From: Haemonchus contortus
Lineage: Eukaryota > Nematoda > Chromadorea > Rhabditida > Trichostrongylidae
Direction of reading: 5' to 3'
NCBI GenBank assembly: GCA_000469685.2
Contig: LS997563.1
Location: forward strand, 865,369-929,368
DNA: 64,000 nucleotides
This document shows, piece by piece, positions 44,501-56,200 of this stretch (the stretch's first letter is position 1; each line of letters starts with the position of its first letter). Made by a program: the position numbers and the translations under genes. The notes under the pieces are model-generated. The model had not been told where the DNA came from. It saw nothing but the letters and a program-made list of their open reading frames with translations, and did no database searches.

Positions 44501-45624
44501 TGGTATTTTCGTTATCAGGACCTCAAATAACCCCTAAACGCAAGTTTTCAGCAAATTTGGTGAAAACACCCTTGGCACCAAATTGGCGCCAATTGGCGCC
44601 AAATCGCGCCAGCGCCAAAAATGAAGGTCATATTCGTTATCAGGGCATCGGATTACCTCTATAAACGAAGTTTCATCGAAAATTAAAATTTTGAGTTTTT
44701 GGGGTTGTAATAGTGGAATAGTACCGATATTTTCGTCAATAGAATATAATTTTGTGTTGTTCAAAGGCTTGCCGTCAATGTGATCGCTCTTAAGATTTTC
44801 GGACCGGTGATGAGTGTCATACGGTTTGATTCCATGGATCACCTTGTGGAAATAGCAAACAATACAATTTATGGCCTGGCAGCTGGTGTTGTGACAAAGG
44901 ATCTTGACAAGGCACTCTATGTCGCCAATAACATCAGGGCAGGATCGGTTTGGTAAGTGTTTGTGTTCGAGTAAGTCAATTTGTGTGAGTTGTCAGCTAA
45001 TTTCAGTTCATTGCCGACACGTAGTAGGAAACGAATTTTTAGTAGTGGGGTATATAGGGCTAAAGTCACAGCACCTAGAGCCATATTACCCATTGCTGAA
45101 AATTCGACCTCAAAAATACGCTGTCGTTAATAACAAGCTTAAATCAGGGTTAACTGCTACCACGCGTTTGATGCTGCTGCTCCTTTTGGTGGATATAAAC
45201 AATCAGGTAATACTTCTTGTATAGCTTTTTATGAATATAACGAAACAAAATGTGTTCATCTAAGGAAGTAGTCAGGCGTGCAGTAACTAACGTAGATTGT
45301 CGCGTTGAGTGCAGCGTGTGCATTCCCTGGAACATTTTGGACATACTACAGTTTACTGTTGACAGCAGCCGAAACTGCTATCAGATAAGTGAGCTGCAAT
45401 GTGTCTGAAGTGCGGCTAACACCAGTTTGTCACGATGGTTACATTGCCACACGGTTTCTCCATACAGTATTGTTTAATTTCGTCCTAAATCAAAAAATTA
45501 TTTTCATATATATTATGAGAAGCCTACTATTACAGGCATTGGGCGTGAGCTTGGTGAATATGGTCTCGAGGCGTACACGGAAGTGAAGACAGTGACCATT
45601 AAAGTTCCACAGAAGAACTCTTAA
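35519..45624 (+). CDS. alh-1: Mitochondrial aldehyde dehydrogenase, copy 1
   Basis: Fifteen exons: 35519-35614, 35685-35813, 41505-41621, 41703-41782, 42162-42273, 42829-42957, 43014-43174, 43238-43293, 43464-43555, 43627-43719, 43800-43875, 43963-44051, 44795-44952, 45148-45206 and 45536-45624 (TAA). They give an uninterrupted 511 residues, the normal length of ALDH2-type enzymes. The N-terminus [18 protein letters not shown] is a mitochondrial presequence. Catalytic residues are all present: Asn180 in IIPWNFP, Glu279 in LELGGKSP and Cys313 in [11 protein letters not shown], with NAD-binding [14 protein letters not shown] and FTGSTEIG. It oxidises aldehydes to acids with NAD+ in the matrix. 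TTGTTAG|GTA directly before ATG looks like a trans-splice acceptor. Intron 2 is 5.7 kb and full of transposons. AATAAA is at 45809. The C. elegans counterpart is most likely ALH-1. Confidence 0.95.
36913..38030 (+). pseudogene. RTE-type LINE reverse transcriptase fragment
   Basis: In intron 2 of ALDH copy 1. The + frame reads [20 protein letters not shown] (RT block 4), [42 protein letters not shown] and [17 protein letters not shown], the usual order of RTE RT and thumb. The YADD catalytic box is deleted between MDG and ADSREGLQ. The tail is interrupted at 37509-37884 by a foldback element. It resumes in another frame as [15 protein letters not shown] and [12 protein letters not shown]. Clearly inactive. 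Confidence 0.85.
37509..37884. mobile_element. HP-family foldback element, largest copy, inserted in LINE
   Basis: A 376-bp nearly perfect palindrome. Ends GGCTGCTTTCATAGTCCGCA and TGCGGACTATGAAAGCAGCC, with ATT on both sides (3-bp target duplication). The arms are arrays of GGCGCGCTGGCGCGCAGGCA-type units. The centre has two inverted blocks, GGGGGGAGGAGGGAGGCAGA and CCCTTCGAAGG / CCTCGAAGGGCC. It interrupts the RTE reading frame, so the insertion is younger than the LINE copy. Confidence 0.88.
38251..39469 (-). mobile_element. Mariner-type element nested in DR1
   Basis: A 1219-bp element with ends CAGGGTGCGGCAAAAGTTCT and the inverse of CAGGGTGAGGCAAAAGTTCA, both flanked by TA. It lies in intron 2 of ALDH copy 1, transposase antisense to the ALDH gene. 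Confidence 0.92.
38356..39188 (-). pseudogene. Mariner transposase with lost catalytic Asp
   Basis: The minus-strand C-terminal frame (38835-38356) reads [36 protein letters not shown] (second Asp) and [18 protein letters not shown]. In the last motif the family's PDLNP is PAPNP, so the third catalytic Asp is replaced by Ala. The N-terminal frame (39188-38832) has an HTH region with [18 protein letters not shown]. The junction with the catalytic half is frameshifted near 38835, where the FSDEK-type first Asp should be. Confidence 0.85.
40154..40399. repeat. HP-family foldback element (246 bp)
   Basis: Ends GGCTGCTTTCATA and TATGAAAGCTGCC, AAT on both sides (3-bp target duplication). The arms (GTGCGTGCCGACACGCAGG, CAGGTACAATTTTGCG, GCATACGAGCGGCT) are inverted at the right half with a few mismatches. 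The interior is unrelated to the other HP copies. Located in intron 2 of ALDH copy 1. Confidence 0.8.
40878..41121. repeat. P243 palindromic MITE, copy c
   Basis: Ends GATTCGTGCGATTC and GAATCGCACGAATC. Inner GTGCGCACGGCAAATTGCGC is mirrored by CGCGCAATTTCCGGCGCGCAC. The centre is TAGATTAGTATGGTCAGCTGA. Followed by a C homopolymer (about 41128-41143). In intron 2 of ALDH copy 1. Confidence 0.75.
42396..42638. repeat. P243 palindromic MITE, copy d
   Basis: Ends GTCACCTCGTGCGTCCG and CGGACGCACGAGGTGAC. Centre GTAGTTTAGTAGGGCCAGATG. Same length as copies a and b. In intron 5 of ALDH copy 1; the corresponding intron of copy 2 lacks it, so it arrived after the gene duplication or was lost there. 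Confidence 0.75.
44175..44724. repeat. 550-bp palindrome with GGCGCC-rich inner arms
   Basis: Left GGTACTATTCCACTATTACA and right TGTAATAGTGGAATAGTACC are perfect inverse ends. Further in, ATTTTCGATGAAACTTCG, AACGCAAGTTTTCAGCAAAT and TTGGCGCCAA words are all mirrored. It fills most of intron 12 of ALDH copy 1. Intron 12 of copy 2 lacks it. Confidence 0.8.
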
Positions 45625-46487
45625 GAACTACTTGTGTCAAGCTTTATCTTTCACTTTTAAGTGAACTCATTGCGAAGTTCTATGTAACCTGATCGTACAT
45701 GACTGTAACGCATACTCGCTACTTCCAAAATTTCTTGGGTTTTTAGATTTACTTGTAATGTGTACATAACTGAGTTTCACAATTCATTTCTCACTCTTTG
45801 AATGATAGAATAAAGGTGATAAGATACTTTTATTCCATTTCTCTTGTGATTTTTCGTCCAAGAACGATCACACATATTTCTGTGGGAATGCAGACGATTC
45901 TAAACGTGTGCGGTGCATTTGATCGGTCGATGTTGAGCTCCAGTGAAATCTCTAACTGAATAGGCATTTAACAAATATGGGAAGGATCAGGTCATTGTCA
46001 TGATTAGCAGCTGTCGTAGAAAATGGGTTTTGTCTCCTGTAACTCATGTTCTCATCTATCAATTTCTGTTCGGTTTTCTCATATCAAAGCTTCTATTCAG
46101 ATTATGTTTGAAGATGTTCTTGTTTACTCATCTATCATGCGAGTGTGTTCATACCAAGATCTTGCAATCATTGATCATCAACCAGTCAGCTCATCCTTGA
46201 TAGTTTTGCTCAATAATAGCTGTATTGGCCAGTAAAAAAGGCTGAATTGTGGTGAGCTCACGAACCGAACGCTGACCAGTTCAAGTGCCCGCTTCCTAGT
46301 TGAATTTTACGTCCTTCAAATGAGACCCAGTCACGCTGTCTTTCATTCTCAATGAAGTAATACGCTTATTTGGTGGCACTAGTCAGCTGTAGATGAGCAC
46401 TGAAGGTAACGAAAGACATTGCAATAATTGCTTGATACCCAAGAGTTCCCCTTTATAGAGAAGTGCTCTTTGAAATGCGGACAAGGC

Positions 46488-47296
46488 AGTGGCATGGTTC
46501 CCATACTGCCGTTTGTACTCCTACCAAGTTTTAACGCTCCAGGTCCACTGGGACAGGAGTTATAAACTTTCGGTCAAACACACACACCGACACACACTTA
46601 GCGAATTATATATAGGATATATGTATAAATATATGTACATGTATAGATGCATATACATATATACCAGGCGGCCACGCACGCTGTCGCGTGCGCTAGGAGC
46701 TCTAGCAATGAGGGACGAAGCCACATGATTTTCATTATAGACCTTTATCGGACTTATGAGCTTTCGCTCGAACCCCACCCTCTGTGGGCGGGGTCTGGTC
46801 CTGCCACCTACCATAAGTGTTATTATCCTGTCGCCTGTACTCCTACCAAGTTTGAACTTTCTAGGTCCACGGGGACAGGAGTTATAGTTTTCCAAAATGT
46901 TTTCATAAAGCATTACATTTTTAGAAAAGGACCCACCCCCGATCATTGGGGGTGGGTCTCCCCAGGTCAATCTAGCTTACCAATGCACACCTCTAGCCAC
47001 CTTCAAAACCCGGTTTTAAGCTGTCTTGTGACTGAATCTGAAATCATGGTCCACAGTACAGCTCATTTGGAGCCACGCCCACTGTGGGCGAGGCTCCGCC
47101 AAGCTGATGTGTGCTTTACACTTCTCGGTACACGGCCCACCCATCCCACGTTTGACCCGGTCATTCCAGGCTGATCTAAAGGAGCTAAGGAGTTTCGTGG
47201 CAGACATACAGACAGAACGACAGACAGACAGACAGACAGATAGACAGACAGACAGGCAGAACGATAGACGAGGCGCTTTATAGCTAGTAGGATGCA
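46488..47296 (-). repeat. Dispersed repeat DR1, inverted, with GACA microsatellite end
   Basis: Read on the minus strand: CATCCTACTAGCTATAAAGC at 47296, an expanded CTGTCTGTCTG array (47200-47270), AACTCCTTAGCTCCTTTAG, GGTGTGCATTGGTAAG, GGGTGGGTCCTTTTC, CCTGTCCCCGTGGACCTAG, TTTGGTAGGAGTACAGGCGA, then a TG tract and CGCTAAGTGTGTGTCGG near 46600. It shows both ends of the family and is the best full-length copy. Confidence 0.75.
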
Positions 47297-48707
47297 TGTA
47301 TGTGTGTATGTGTCTTTTAAGTTTTGATTCCAGGCCTCATAGATGTGGTGCTGAATATTGGAAATATTCGGTTAGGAGACGGGCCATAGGCATGGTCAGA
47401 AACCCGCATCCGCAACAGGACGATGCAGAGTGCGAATCAGGTTGACAAACGGATTGAAGCAATAAACTTGGAGGTGAAGGCAAGGCTCCACAATTTCTGC
47501 TGGTTAGTTTTTCGCAGTTCTTTTATAATTTCAATCTACTAGCGTTTTGTTCCTCTAATTTGGAAGCTTTTTCACTGTTGCCTTTCGCTCCGATCGCTTC
47601 AAAGGATGTGTTTTATTTGAATTTATGAGAGTGAGTGGAAGAAGTAGTGCTGCGAGATGAGCTACTTACAATTAGGGTAGAAGATTTATCTTATCTTACA
47701 AATTTAAGCAAACTATTCGAACCACTTAAGTGTTCTTCAATGAAGCCTGGCCAAGATATTACATTATTTATTCGGCTAAAAGAAGACGATTCAAGGCTCT
47801 GACCAAGGAATCTTGGCCGAGGCTTCAGAGAAAAACACATAGAACGACACTATCATGCCAAGATTGAGTGAGAGTCGAACATGGTTGCTTTTATTTGAAT
47901 CACGTTCTGTCTAACAATGGATCTTCTTTCACAGCGTTCTTCCCAATAATATGCTACCTGGGGCAACGTCTCGAGTTTCTCACAGGTTGCAGCTTTGACG
48001 GTCAAGATGCCGTTGAAGAATGGTGCTGGAATAGCGATCATACTAGGGAGGTCTCTATTATGCATGTAGTTGGTGTACAGGGAGATATTTCGCACACATA
48101 TCCGGCTGACGATCTTAGCATGAGCAATATGTTCCATTCCATCGAAGCTATGCATATTTTTCGCCACAAGGTTTCCATATCTCATAAACATCGAATAAGT
48201 TTTTTGACGTTATTGTCCCATAAGCAGTTTTCGTTAGTCTGTGGGTGAGGCGAACCCTCTACTGCTACAAATATGAACCTAAACCGCTATTGGTAGATAT
48301 GTCAGGTTTCTGCGATGCAAAAGTGGACACGAATTTCAGTGTAACAATTCTTATCAATTTGGGGCGCTTCCTCATGATCGCGGCCACATATGCATTGGGA
48401 AATAAAAGTAAATTCCGGGGGTTAAAAGCGCAAGAAACATTTCTGATGCAATGCTTGCATACGCGTATCGTTGCATTCTCACCACAAAATGTGTAAGTCT
48501 CAATCGTAATGTTCGCAGGTCAAGAGTGTGATGTGACTCCATTATCTAAGCGATAGAATCGCAACACATTCTGTACAACCTAACGCACGCTACCGACGAA
48601 CAACCATTTATTGATGTTTTCAATGCACACGCAAAACTCGCCCGATCATCCAGAAAAATTCCCGAACGGTCCATCAATTGGATAAAAAACAGTCAAATCA
48701 ACCTGCC

Positions 48708-48920
48708 TCAATCAATCAAATCAATGCTTAAGATATTTTCATATCCTACTTCCGAGCTCCAGGCATTATAAGCGAAATATGGCTTTCCGCTATTTGAAAA
48801 GCGGAAAATTTCTAGGTCCGTCAAATGCATCTCGCCATTCTCATAGTTGATCGTTGATCTTGCTGGGTCGATATCATTGAGAATGTGCGTTCGCGTCATT
48901 TGTTTACTGGTCATACTCAA
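48708..48920 (-). CDS. Unrecognised 70-codon open frame
   Basis: A minus-strand frame from ATG at 48920 to TGA at 48708 without low-complexity sequence, containing MHLTDLEIFRFSNSGKPYFA and ending GYENILSIDLID. No family recognised, no obvious splice sites and no conserved neighbour. It may be a small gene, an exon, or a transposon remnant. Confidence 0.2.
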   Translation of the reverse strand: MSMTSKQMTRTHILNDIDPARSTINYENGEMHLTDLEIFRFSNSGKPYFAYNAWSSEVGYENILSIDLID

Positions 48921-51900
48921 ATAATTAGTCTTCTACGTTACATACTTCGTCATTTTCTGTCTCAAATGCAGTTTCTCGAACGTCTTCGATATTTTAGGTT
49001 TGTTTCAGTCTACAGCTGTAAGTGAACTTTCTCAGTTTCTCTACAAGTTGCTCATATCCCTTCCAGTTGATTTATCTAATAAAGATTAGCTGATGTTAAA
49101 CCTAGGGGAGAAGCGATGAGAAGGACCTTTTAATGCCATTGAGTTGCAGTTGTCTATAGCAAATATGTTTCATCTCCTGCAATCAAATGGTTCTAATTTA
49201 TCTATTTCTATCTATTTCTTCTATTTGTATTTTTCTCATATTTAAGGTATTTAATCAGATTATGCTCTGAAAGGTGCTCCCATTTCTCATCCATCATCTA
49301 AGGATGAGTATACCGAGTAACACACAATGAGCGCCAACTAATGAGACATGTTTGATCGCACTGAACTTGATGGAGAGGACGGCAGTAGAGAGTTGTAAGT
49401 AGAGTTGTACCTATATGGGTACGCCCATATGGGTACAACTCAGCTTCCTTCTTCCGCAACCTTCTTCGCACCTCCACTAACTCGCCTGTAAGGTGACCTC
49501 GCTCGATAAGATGGCTGCTGACTTCTCTACCCGACCAGATTATTCTGTAACAATATCGACTGTATGAGTTTATGAGTTTGAGAAATCGCGTTCGACGCGT
49601 CGTATATGTGACGGGTGAAAATTTGCCTATTAACATGGGTTGGATTACTGTGAGAGCCGCAAACCTTCGAGAAAGGTGTGCACTGCCTTTGCAGAACTAG
49701 AACTTCCATCGCACTCATTCCTCATCCGTCCTCCCTTGCTTCATGAGCCTGTGTGGATCTCAACTGTTTGGACGGGGTCGCTCATTCCAGAGCAGTCCAC
49801 AATCCGTCACGAACTCGTCGAATTTCTCCTTCGATTTGGATGTCAGCTCTGGCTAGGTGGATGTTAAGGTGAGTCCTCGTCGAGACGGGAAAGGATCCGC
49901 CATTCACTCAGAATAGGCTTCAAGTATAAGGTCACGGATACCATCAAACCCAAAGACCTACGCAGCTCAATGCTCACAGTGAGGGATGGACTTATTGTAG
50001 TCAGAGTCCTCAACTTGAACCGGTTCTGCCTCCACGTTGCCAGCACCTCACCCGTCCCGGTGGTTCTCTCTTCCCGAGCCTTAGTCAAAAATTAAACTCT
50101 CCAGGCAAACATCCATCCCAAGCACTATCAGAGGCTTCCGAGACTGGTGTCTCATCCTCATGTGCACTGTGACACGCTTGGTGTCAGGATGCAGAGCCTC
50201 CCCCCACCCCCACCTTCAACTTCCCTAACTACATAATCACTTAAAATATGCAACACTGAAAGCTGTAAAGTGATGGTAAGGTTAGGCTAAAGTGATCATA
50301 GTAAAGAGGAAAAAATTTACTGAATTGTGGAAAACATTCAATCTCCTAATGCGCCTGCAGACAAGTTAGATGACAGAGCATGTGTATAACGTTTCACACC
50401 TATTTCGACACCTTATATCGTTTTGTTTGGGCGCTTCATGAGGCCCTTGACAGGTGTTTGAGCGTATGAATGAAAACATTTCGAATCACCTCTGTACCGT
50501 TTTTGTCATCGCCTGGGCACAATGTCTGACTTGTACAACTCTGAATAGCGTAGATGTGGATTTTTACATTTTGTTACATTACATTTTGTTTTGTTATTCT
50601 GAAATGTGCATACTAATAGTAATAGTAGTACAGTTCCTGATTCATTAAGTCAATACTAGTACATATGAGAATGGCAACCATTGAGAAAGGTCACCCCACC
50701 ACAGGCGCGTGAGCGGAGGTGCCAAGAAAGTGCGATGAACTAAATTCGTACCTAAATTCCATCTTCCATGGTATCAGCATGCTAATTATAGTTATGTTTC
50801 TATGGTCGAGAATGGTCACGTGGTCGGTAAAATTCACTTGATTTCGCTGTGTGATAAGGGAATAACCTGTTATCGTAGTAGGTCTAAGACAGCAGCCAGC
50901 CTAATTTCTTGCGGCCCTATCTTTCAGAATGTCTACTAAGTCTATTGGGATTTAAGCTGTGTTCTTTCGGTGTTACTGCTTCGGTTTTTTCTGCAAATAC
51001 GTTGCGCGCCCTCAATGAGCTATGTCACAGGGTTTTTGCGTTTTCTCTATGAAGGCACCTCGTTGTTGCCAGAAGAATCCGAGTCACTGAGTCGCTTTCA
51101 TTTCCTTCTTGGTGTGGTAGAAACGTTGACTGGTACCAGTAAACTAGTGCATTATCACAAAGTCTAGAAACAACTTGATCTTCCTGCTTCCTCGATGCAG
51201 AACTGAAGTAGGCTAGGTTCGCATTTCGCATTCTTGAAGTGATTGTGAATAGCTGAACGGTCGTTTGAAGAGTTGTTTTTTAATCTCCTGTGCGTATGGC
51301 AAACGATTGCCATACAAAGTTTTTTTATCGCAACAAGGAGTAATTCCATAGGGACCTAAAAAGAGCTTGTGAGAAGATCACTTTCATGTTCCCAAATATT
51401 CAGCTTTGAATCCTGAAGGAAGTTTTGGCTTTCCAACGAGAGACCATTTCTTTGATCTCTCAGAGCGCCTCATAATCAGTTCCCACGTTGTTACAGTGTC
51501 GATGCTACACGGCGATAAGCCGCTTTTCTGACGCTGCTCAAAAACGCCAGTCTGATCACAGAATGGAACTTTTTCCTCACATATTTCTGTACTGGATCTG
51601 TGCTCGCTGCACATTTTCTAACCCCATCTCAATTGGTTTCACCACGGGCAGCTTTATGTAGTACTTTTCTCAGACTATAACAACGTTTCGAACATTCAAA
51701 TTTGGGTTGCTAGTTGAGGAACTCGCAAAGAGTCCACTAGTGCTAGTGGTTGTCAATCCTATCAGGACGTCTCATGTACTCATTTTCCATTTAAGATAAC
51801 TGTTTGAATTAGTATTTGACCTTTGCAGATACTGCGCGCACGGCTACAGACCACGACCCAAACCGGTAATCGTGTCAGAAACTTTTGGTGGCTGGTCTGG

Positions 51901-53234
51901 CATTTTACCAAGCAGTTGGCCTGTCGTGGTAAACCAGACTTTCTACTCTGACGCTGTATGTAGTTAACTTCACCTTTGCCTAGAATCTATAGAATTAGTC
52001 ATCTCTTCTTAGGATGGCATTTGACGTTAGTTTTTGTACGACATCTGTCAGCACTGTAACATCTGGAATGATTGCTACCGCATGTAAGCCAAGCACTGTA
52101 TAACTCGAAGAGTCCAATAAATCTACCGCTGCACGACCGTAACATGGCCATACCCACTATGCCATACCCACGCCAATTACGAACCCTTGCATGCCTTAGA
52201 CCTGACTAGTCGGATCTGTACTGGACTGTAATTTGCTCGGGAAAGGAAGTGAAGGTGGCTGCTAACCAGGTTGTTTCGCATACCTATATTGAAGACCATA
52301 TAATACAGAACAAATGAAGCACTCACTTGGATTAGTTGGCTACGAAGTTTTAGAGCAAAGCACCGATTGTTGTTCGGGATCTTTCGCCAATATCACAGCT
52401 TTTTTCTAGACAGTAATCCTTCAAACTCAAGAAGATGCCTAAAAATCCATATTGTCAATCTTCATAAGTCCATATTTTCACTGAATCACATTGCGTATTT
52501 TATTTGTTCCCTTTTCAGGGTGATGGTTAATAATGAGCCTTCGATTGGCTTTTGTGTTACCATAGTGTCACTGATTGCTACTGTAGTGCCTCTTCTCTCT
52601 TTAAAAAAGCATGAATGTTCTCATTGTTAAACTTCGCTGGGCGGAGGTAAGGTGAGCGTCGTTATTCCCTCCCGGATTTCCATGCCAGGCTGCAGTAGTT
52701 TCTAGGCAGCCACTGTCATCTTTCACTGAGGAATGAAAATTTTCCTCCTCATAGCGCGCGATCGTTTGAGAGAAGAGTTGTTGACTTCCGCAATTGTGCA
52801 AATTGCAAGTGGCGCTATAAAGCAGAGGAGGGGAGATGTCAAGCAAGAAAAAATAGACGAGCAGGACTTGTTGGTGCTGTCTTGAACTGCTGAAAGCCTA
52901 TCATTAGGAAGAGTGATCTTCAGAAGCCCAAGGTTCTATTGTTTGCGAAGTACTGCTTCGAGCACGACTAGTATATTTCATCTCTGCTCACTTCAACAGT
53001 TTTCGCCATGTCTTGTTACTCGTAGACTCATTTTTTATGCGCGCTGCCGTTGATTTAAAGTTCATGCCACTTTTAAAGAACTTCGCTACTTCGCCTACTT
53101 TGCCTGTGTTCATAGCTAAAACTTTTTCAGCATTCGTGAATACACATATGTATCTGCAAAGTTCGATCTTGAGTTCGAGCAGCTCTGGAATCCTGAAGAA
53201 AAATTACTTCCTTTCAACGTTCATGTTTTAGGTA

Positions 53235-56200
53235 ATGCTGCGGAAAGTGTTTCCATGCGTATCTGCTCAGGTTCGAGCCGCCAGCTCGATGCCCCCGCCT
53301 ATAACCAATATTGAACCCAAGTTTACAAAGGTAAGTTCCACTCATAAGTTCTTTCAAATGTTTTTGCTTTTATTGGTTTCTCTCTTATGACTGTTTCACC
53401 TCATATTCAGCTTTTCATAAACAACGAGTGGGTGGACGCCGTTAGCAAAAAGACATACGAGACGATTAATCCAGCTACCGGCAAACGGATAACGAGTGTA
53501 GCGGAAGCTGATAAGGCAGATGTCGACAAGGCAGTGAAGGTTGGGTGATTTTTCGCTGCGTGAGAAAGGAAGTGGTCCACTGGGTGCGAACTCAAAGCTA
53601 TGACTAGATTGGTCACTGGTATAATAAAGCATAATATTTCGGCAAACTAAAAGCACTAGGCTTCAGAATTTAGTATACTGGCGAGAGCGTAAGGAGGTGA
53701 CCAATCGTCGAAACTGAAAACCAAAGTATGTAAGAGTCGCAAGAGAGCACTATGGTATCGACTAGTAAAAAGATTCCTTCAAAGCTTGTGCACTAAAATA
53801 GCCCTTCTTCTTTCCGTCCAATTTGAATATTCTACTTCCATGTACCCCCGGCGTCAGCATTTACTATGAGGGTGAACATTCCTAATTCCACGTCTATGTT
53901 TTCGAGATAACATCCTATCTATCACATGGCCAGTTTGCTCCTGGAGAACAGACATCCTTTAGGCTGTTGCAACGCTAGTAAAATCTAATCAAAAACAATA
54001 CCTACGGTTTTAGCCGACCTCGTAGCATAGTAAAAAGTGACCTATTTAAAGCTGGCCAGGCGTTCTTTTGAAGTTGGGATACTTGCCAAGATGAGCATCG
54101 TCATTTGGTTTCAGAACAGCTCACTGAGTTATTTAGAAACCAGGGAATGAACACGGGTCGGTGGATGATATGAAGGTATCTCGTGTGAGTTTGGTTTCTT
54201 TGACGGGTGGTTCTTGCCACCAAATTTCACCACTTGGTTCGAGGTCAGCCTGAAATCAGAGAAGAGTCGGTGGGAATGAACGGTGTCTAGTTTGACAGGG
54301 ACGAAATTAATTTCATGTCCCATCTAAGATAGCTGGAGAGTGCACTGTAACGTTTGCTACAAAAGTGCACGTAAATTTTTTTTTCGACTAGGGAAAGGTA
54401 GAGCGGGATTAGTGAAGTAGATAAAAGCTTACAGTGGACGAGGTGTGCCCCAAGATGGACTAAGTTGGATCAAGCTGTACACTTAGGACTATTAACTTAG
54501 TGGTTAGCAGATTAATGGCTCGATGGCGTGAAAAGTGTGTCGTGTAATCGATACTGTTCGGAAATAGCAAACGTTAGCAGCAGGCAGGGTGTCGATGATC
54601 TAAGGTAAAAAGGATGGTTCCTGAGAAGCACAAGTACGGGTTCGAGTTCCGAGGCCGAAGTTTCGCCCACAAATCGCCTCCATGTGAGATTCGAGAAAGA
54701 AAGATGCAGGAGAATTCGATCGAGGTAGGACAGGTTCAATCCGGAAAAGTGCTTTGTTCCATGATGAAATGGTCATTTTGCTCACCTTCATTTACCGAAG
54801 TCTTTTCAGGCTATAGGGGCCGGCCTAATAACTCTCTAGGTTCGTTGCATCTCATCTCAAAGTAGTGTGGGGTTGAACTGAGTGTCATTTTAATTTTTGA
54901 GTGTCAGGAAGCATCAAGATGTGAAACGGTTTCAGAGCCCTTCATAACTTATCTAAAAAAGTTTTCATCCTTCTTTGTTATTTTGGGCGGCCAAGGATGC
55001 GTTTCGTCTCGGATCACCCTGGCGTCGAATGGATGCAGCGCAACGTGGTGCTCTAATGCACAAGTTGGCCGACTTAATGGAGCGGGATAGAGCTTATCTT
55101 GCTGTGAGTTTCTTGGATTCCCACTTCCTTAGTGTAATGATCATCAAGATGTGATAATATTTGGTCTTCTCACCTGGTTCGAAACATTTTCTTTTAACGC
55201 TTTTACAGTCACTGGAAACTCTAAACAACGGGAAACCATACGCTGTCGCTTATAATGCTGATCTACCTCTCTCAATTAATTGCATAAGGTAGGCCCTATG
55301 GTTTTCATCAATGATAAAATCACGTGCGCTAGTCGTGAGATTAGGGCTATTACCGCACTTCTCCAGATATTTTGCCTGCGTAGGCTTCCAAGAAGAAATT
55401 CTAAAAAAATTGGTGGAGGAGTGTGGCAATAGGTGCCTTGTGCCTTCGAATTACACCTGGTCCGCAAAATTACATGTAGACGCTTTCATTCAACCCATTC
55501 CTTAAGGAATAAGAAAGTATTATATTTGGTTACTCAGTGATATTCAGTTAATTCGAGTCACTAGTGCAACTATTTCGGGGAACGTGCAATTCTATCACCG
55601 ATATAATGAGATCGCACCAGAGTGGAGACAGCAAGACCAAAGTGGAGTCAAATTTCAGTGCAACGGTTCATAATTTTTGAGAGCACATAGTTTCAATCCA
55701 GTTACCTAGTTACCTATTCATTAAAAAATAGTGAACAATTTTGAGGCAGAACAAAAACGCAGGACACATATCTGAACAATAAACCATTTTATAACTGTAC
55801 AAACATTTTTTTTTCAATTTCTTGGGAGAAAAACGGTTTATTCTTTTGAAGTATACGCAGTTACGTGGCTGGCAACACAATAGAAGGCTGGTATAGCAAC
55901 GGCACAATTTTTTATCGGTAGCATCAGTATTGTGCATCAAAGTGCTCCACTTGTCGTCGTGGGCCGTCTGGGTCAGTCGAAAGGGGGGTCGAAGTTGTCC
56001 TCATCGTCGGAATCACCGATTAATGGGCATATGTCGAAGGTGCAAAGGACCTCTTCAATGCTACTGATTAGCAATTTTTAGTTGGTGGTGTGTTTTGTCT
56101 TCTGAAACTCATATTGATCCCCATTCATCGTCCTTTTTGAATTTTTCTTGTATTACTAACTACTACTTACCCATCATCTGTGAGTAATTCTTACGAAGAG

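Larger units (their letters stand above)
45625..53234. other. Spacer between the two ALDH genes
   Basis: No splice-supported gene found in 7.6 kb. Poly(A) signal AATAAA at 45809-45814. An inverted DR1 copy occupies 46488-47296. Open frames at 47868-48248 (+) and 47853-48191 (-) overlap and neither is recognisable. A 70-codon minus frame at 48920-48708 is listed separately. Segment 49400-49440 has a GTTGTACC...GGTACAAC palindrome. Segments 46003-46150, 49140-49310 and 56060-56200 share weakly similar TTT(G/C)(T/A)TCTCCTG..ACTCAT words, perhaps an old repeat. 50100-53230 holds nothing identified. Confidence 0.4.

Noticed and set aside
47853..48248. Overlapping open frames of 112 (-) and 126 (+) codons
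   Set aside because: Both are open over the same bases; neither shows a domain, splice sites or a conserved neighbour. Mutual openness over about 330 bp can occur by chance.
54480..54680. Possible tRNA-like sequence (GGGTTCGAGTTCCGA) in intron 2 of ALDH copy 2
   Set aside because: The B-box-like word is present but no cloverleaf with matching acceptor stem could be drawn; at best a SINE fragment.
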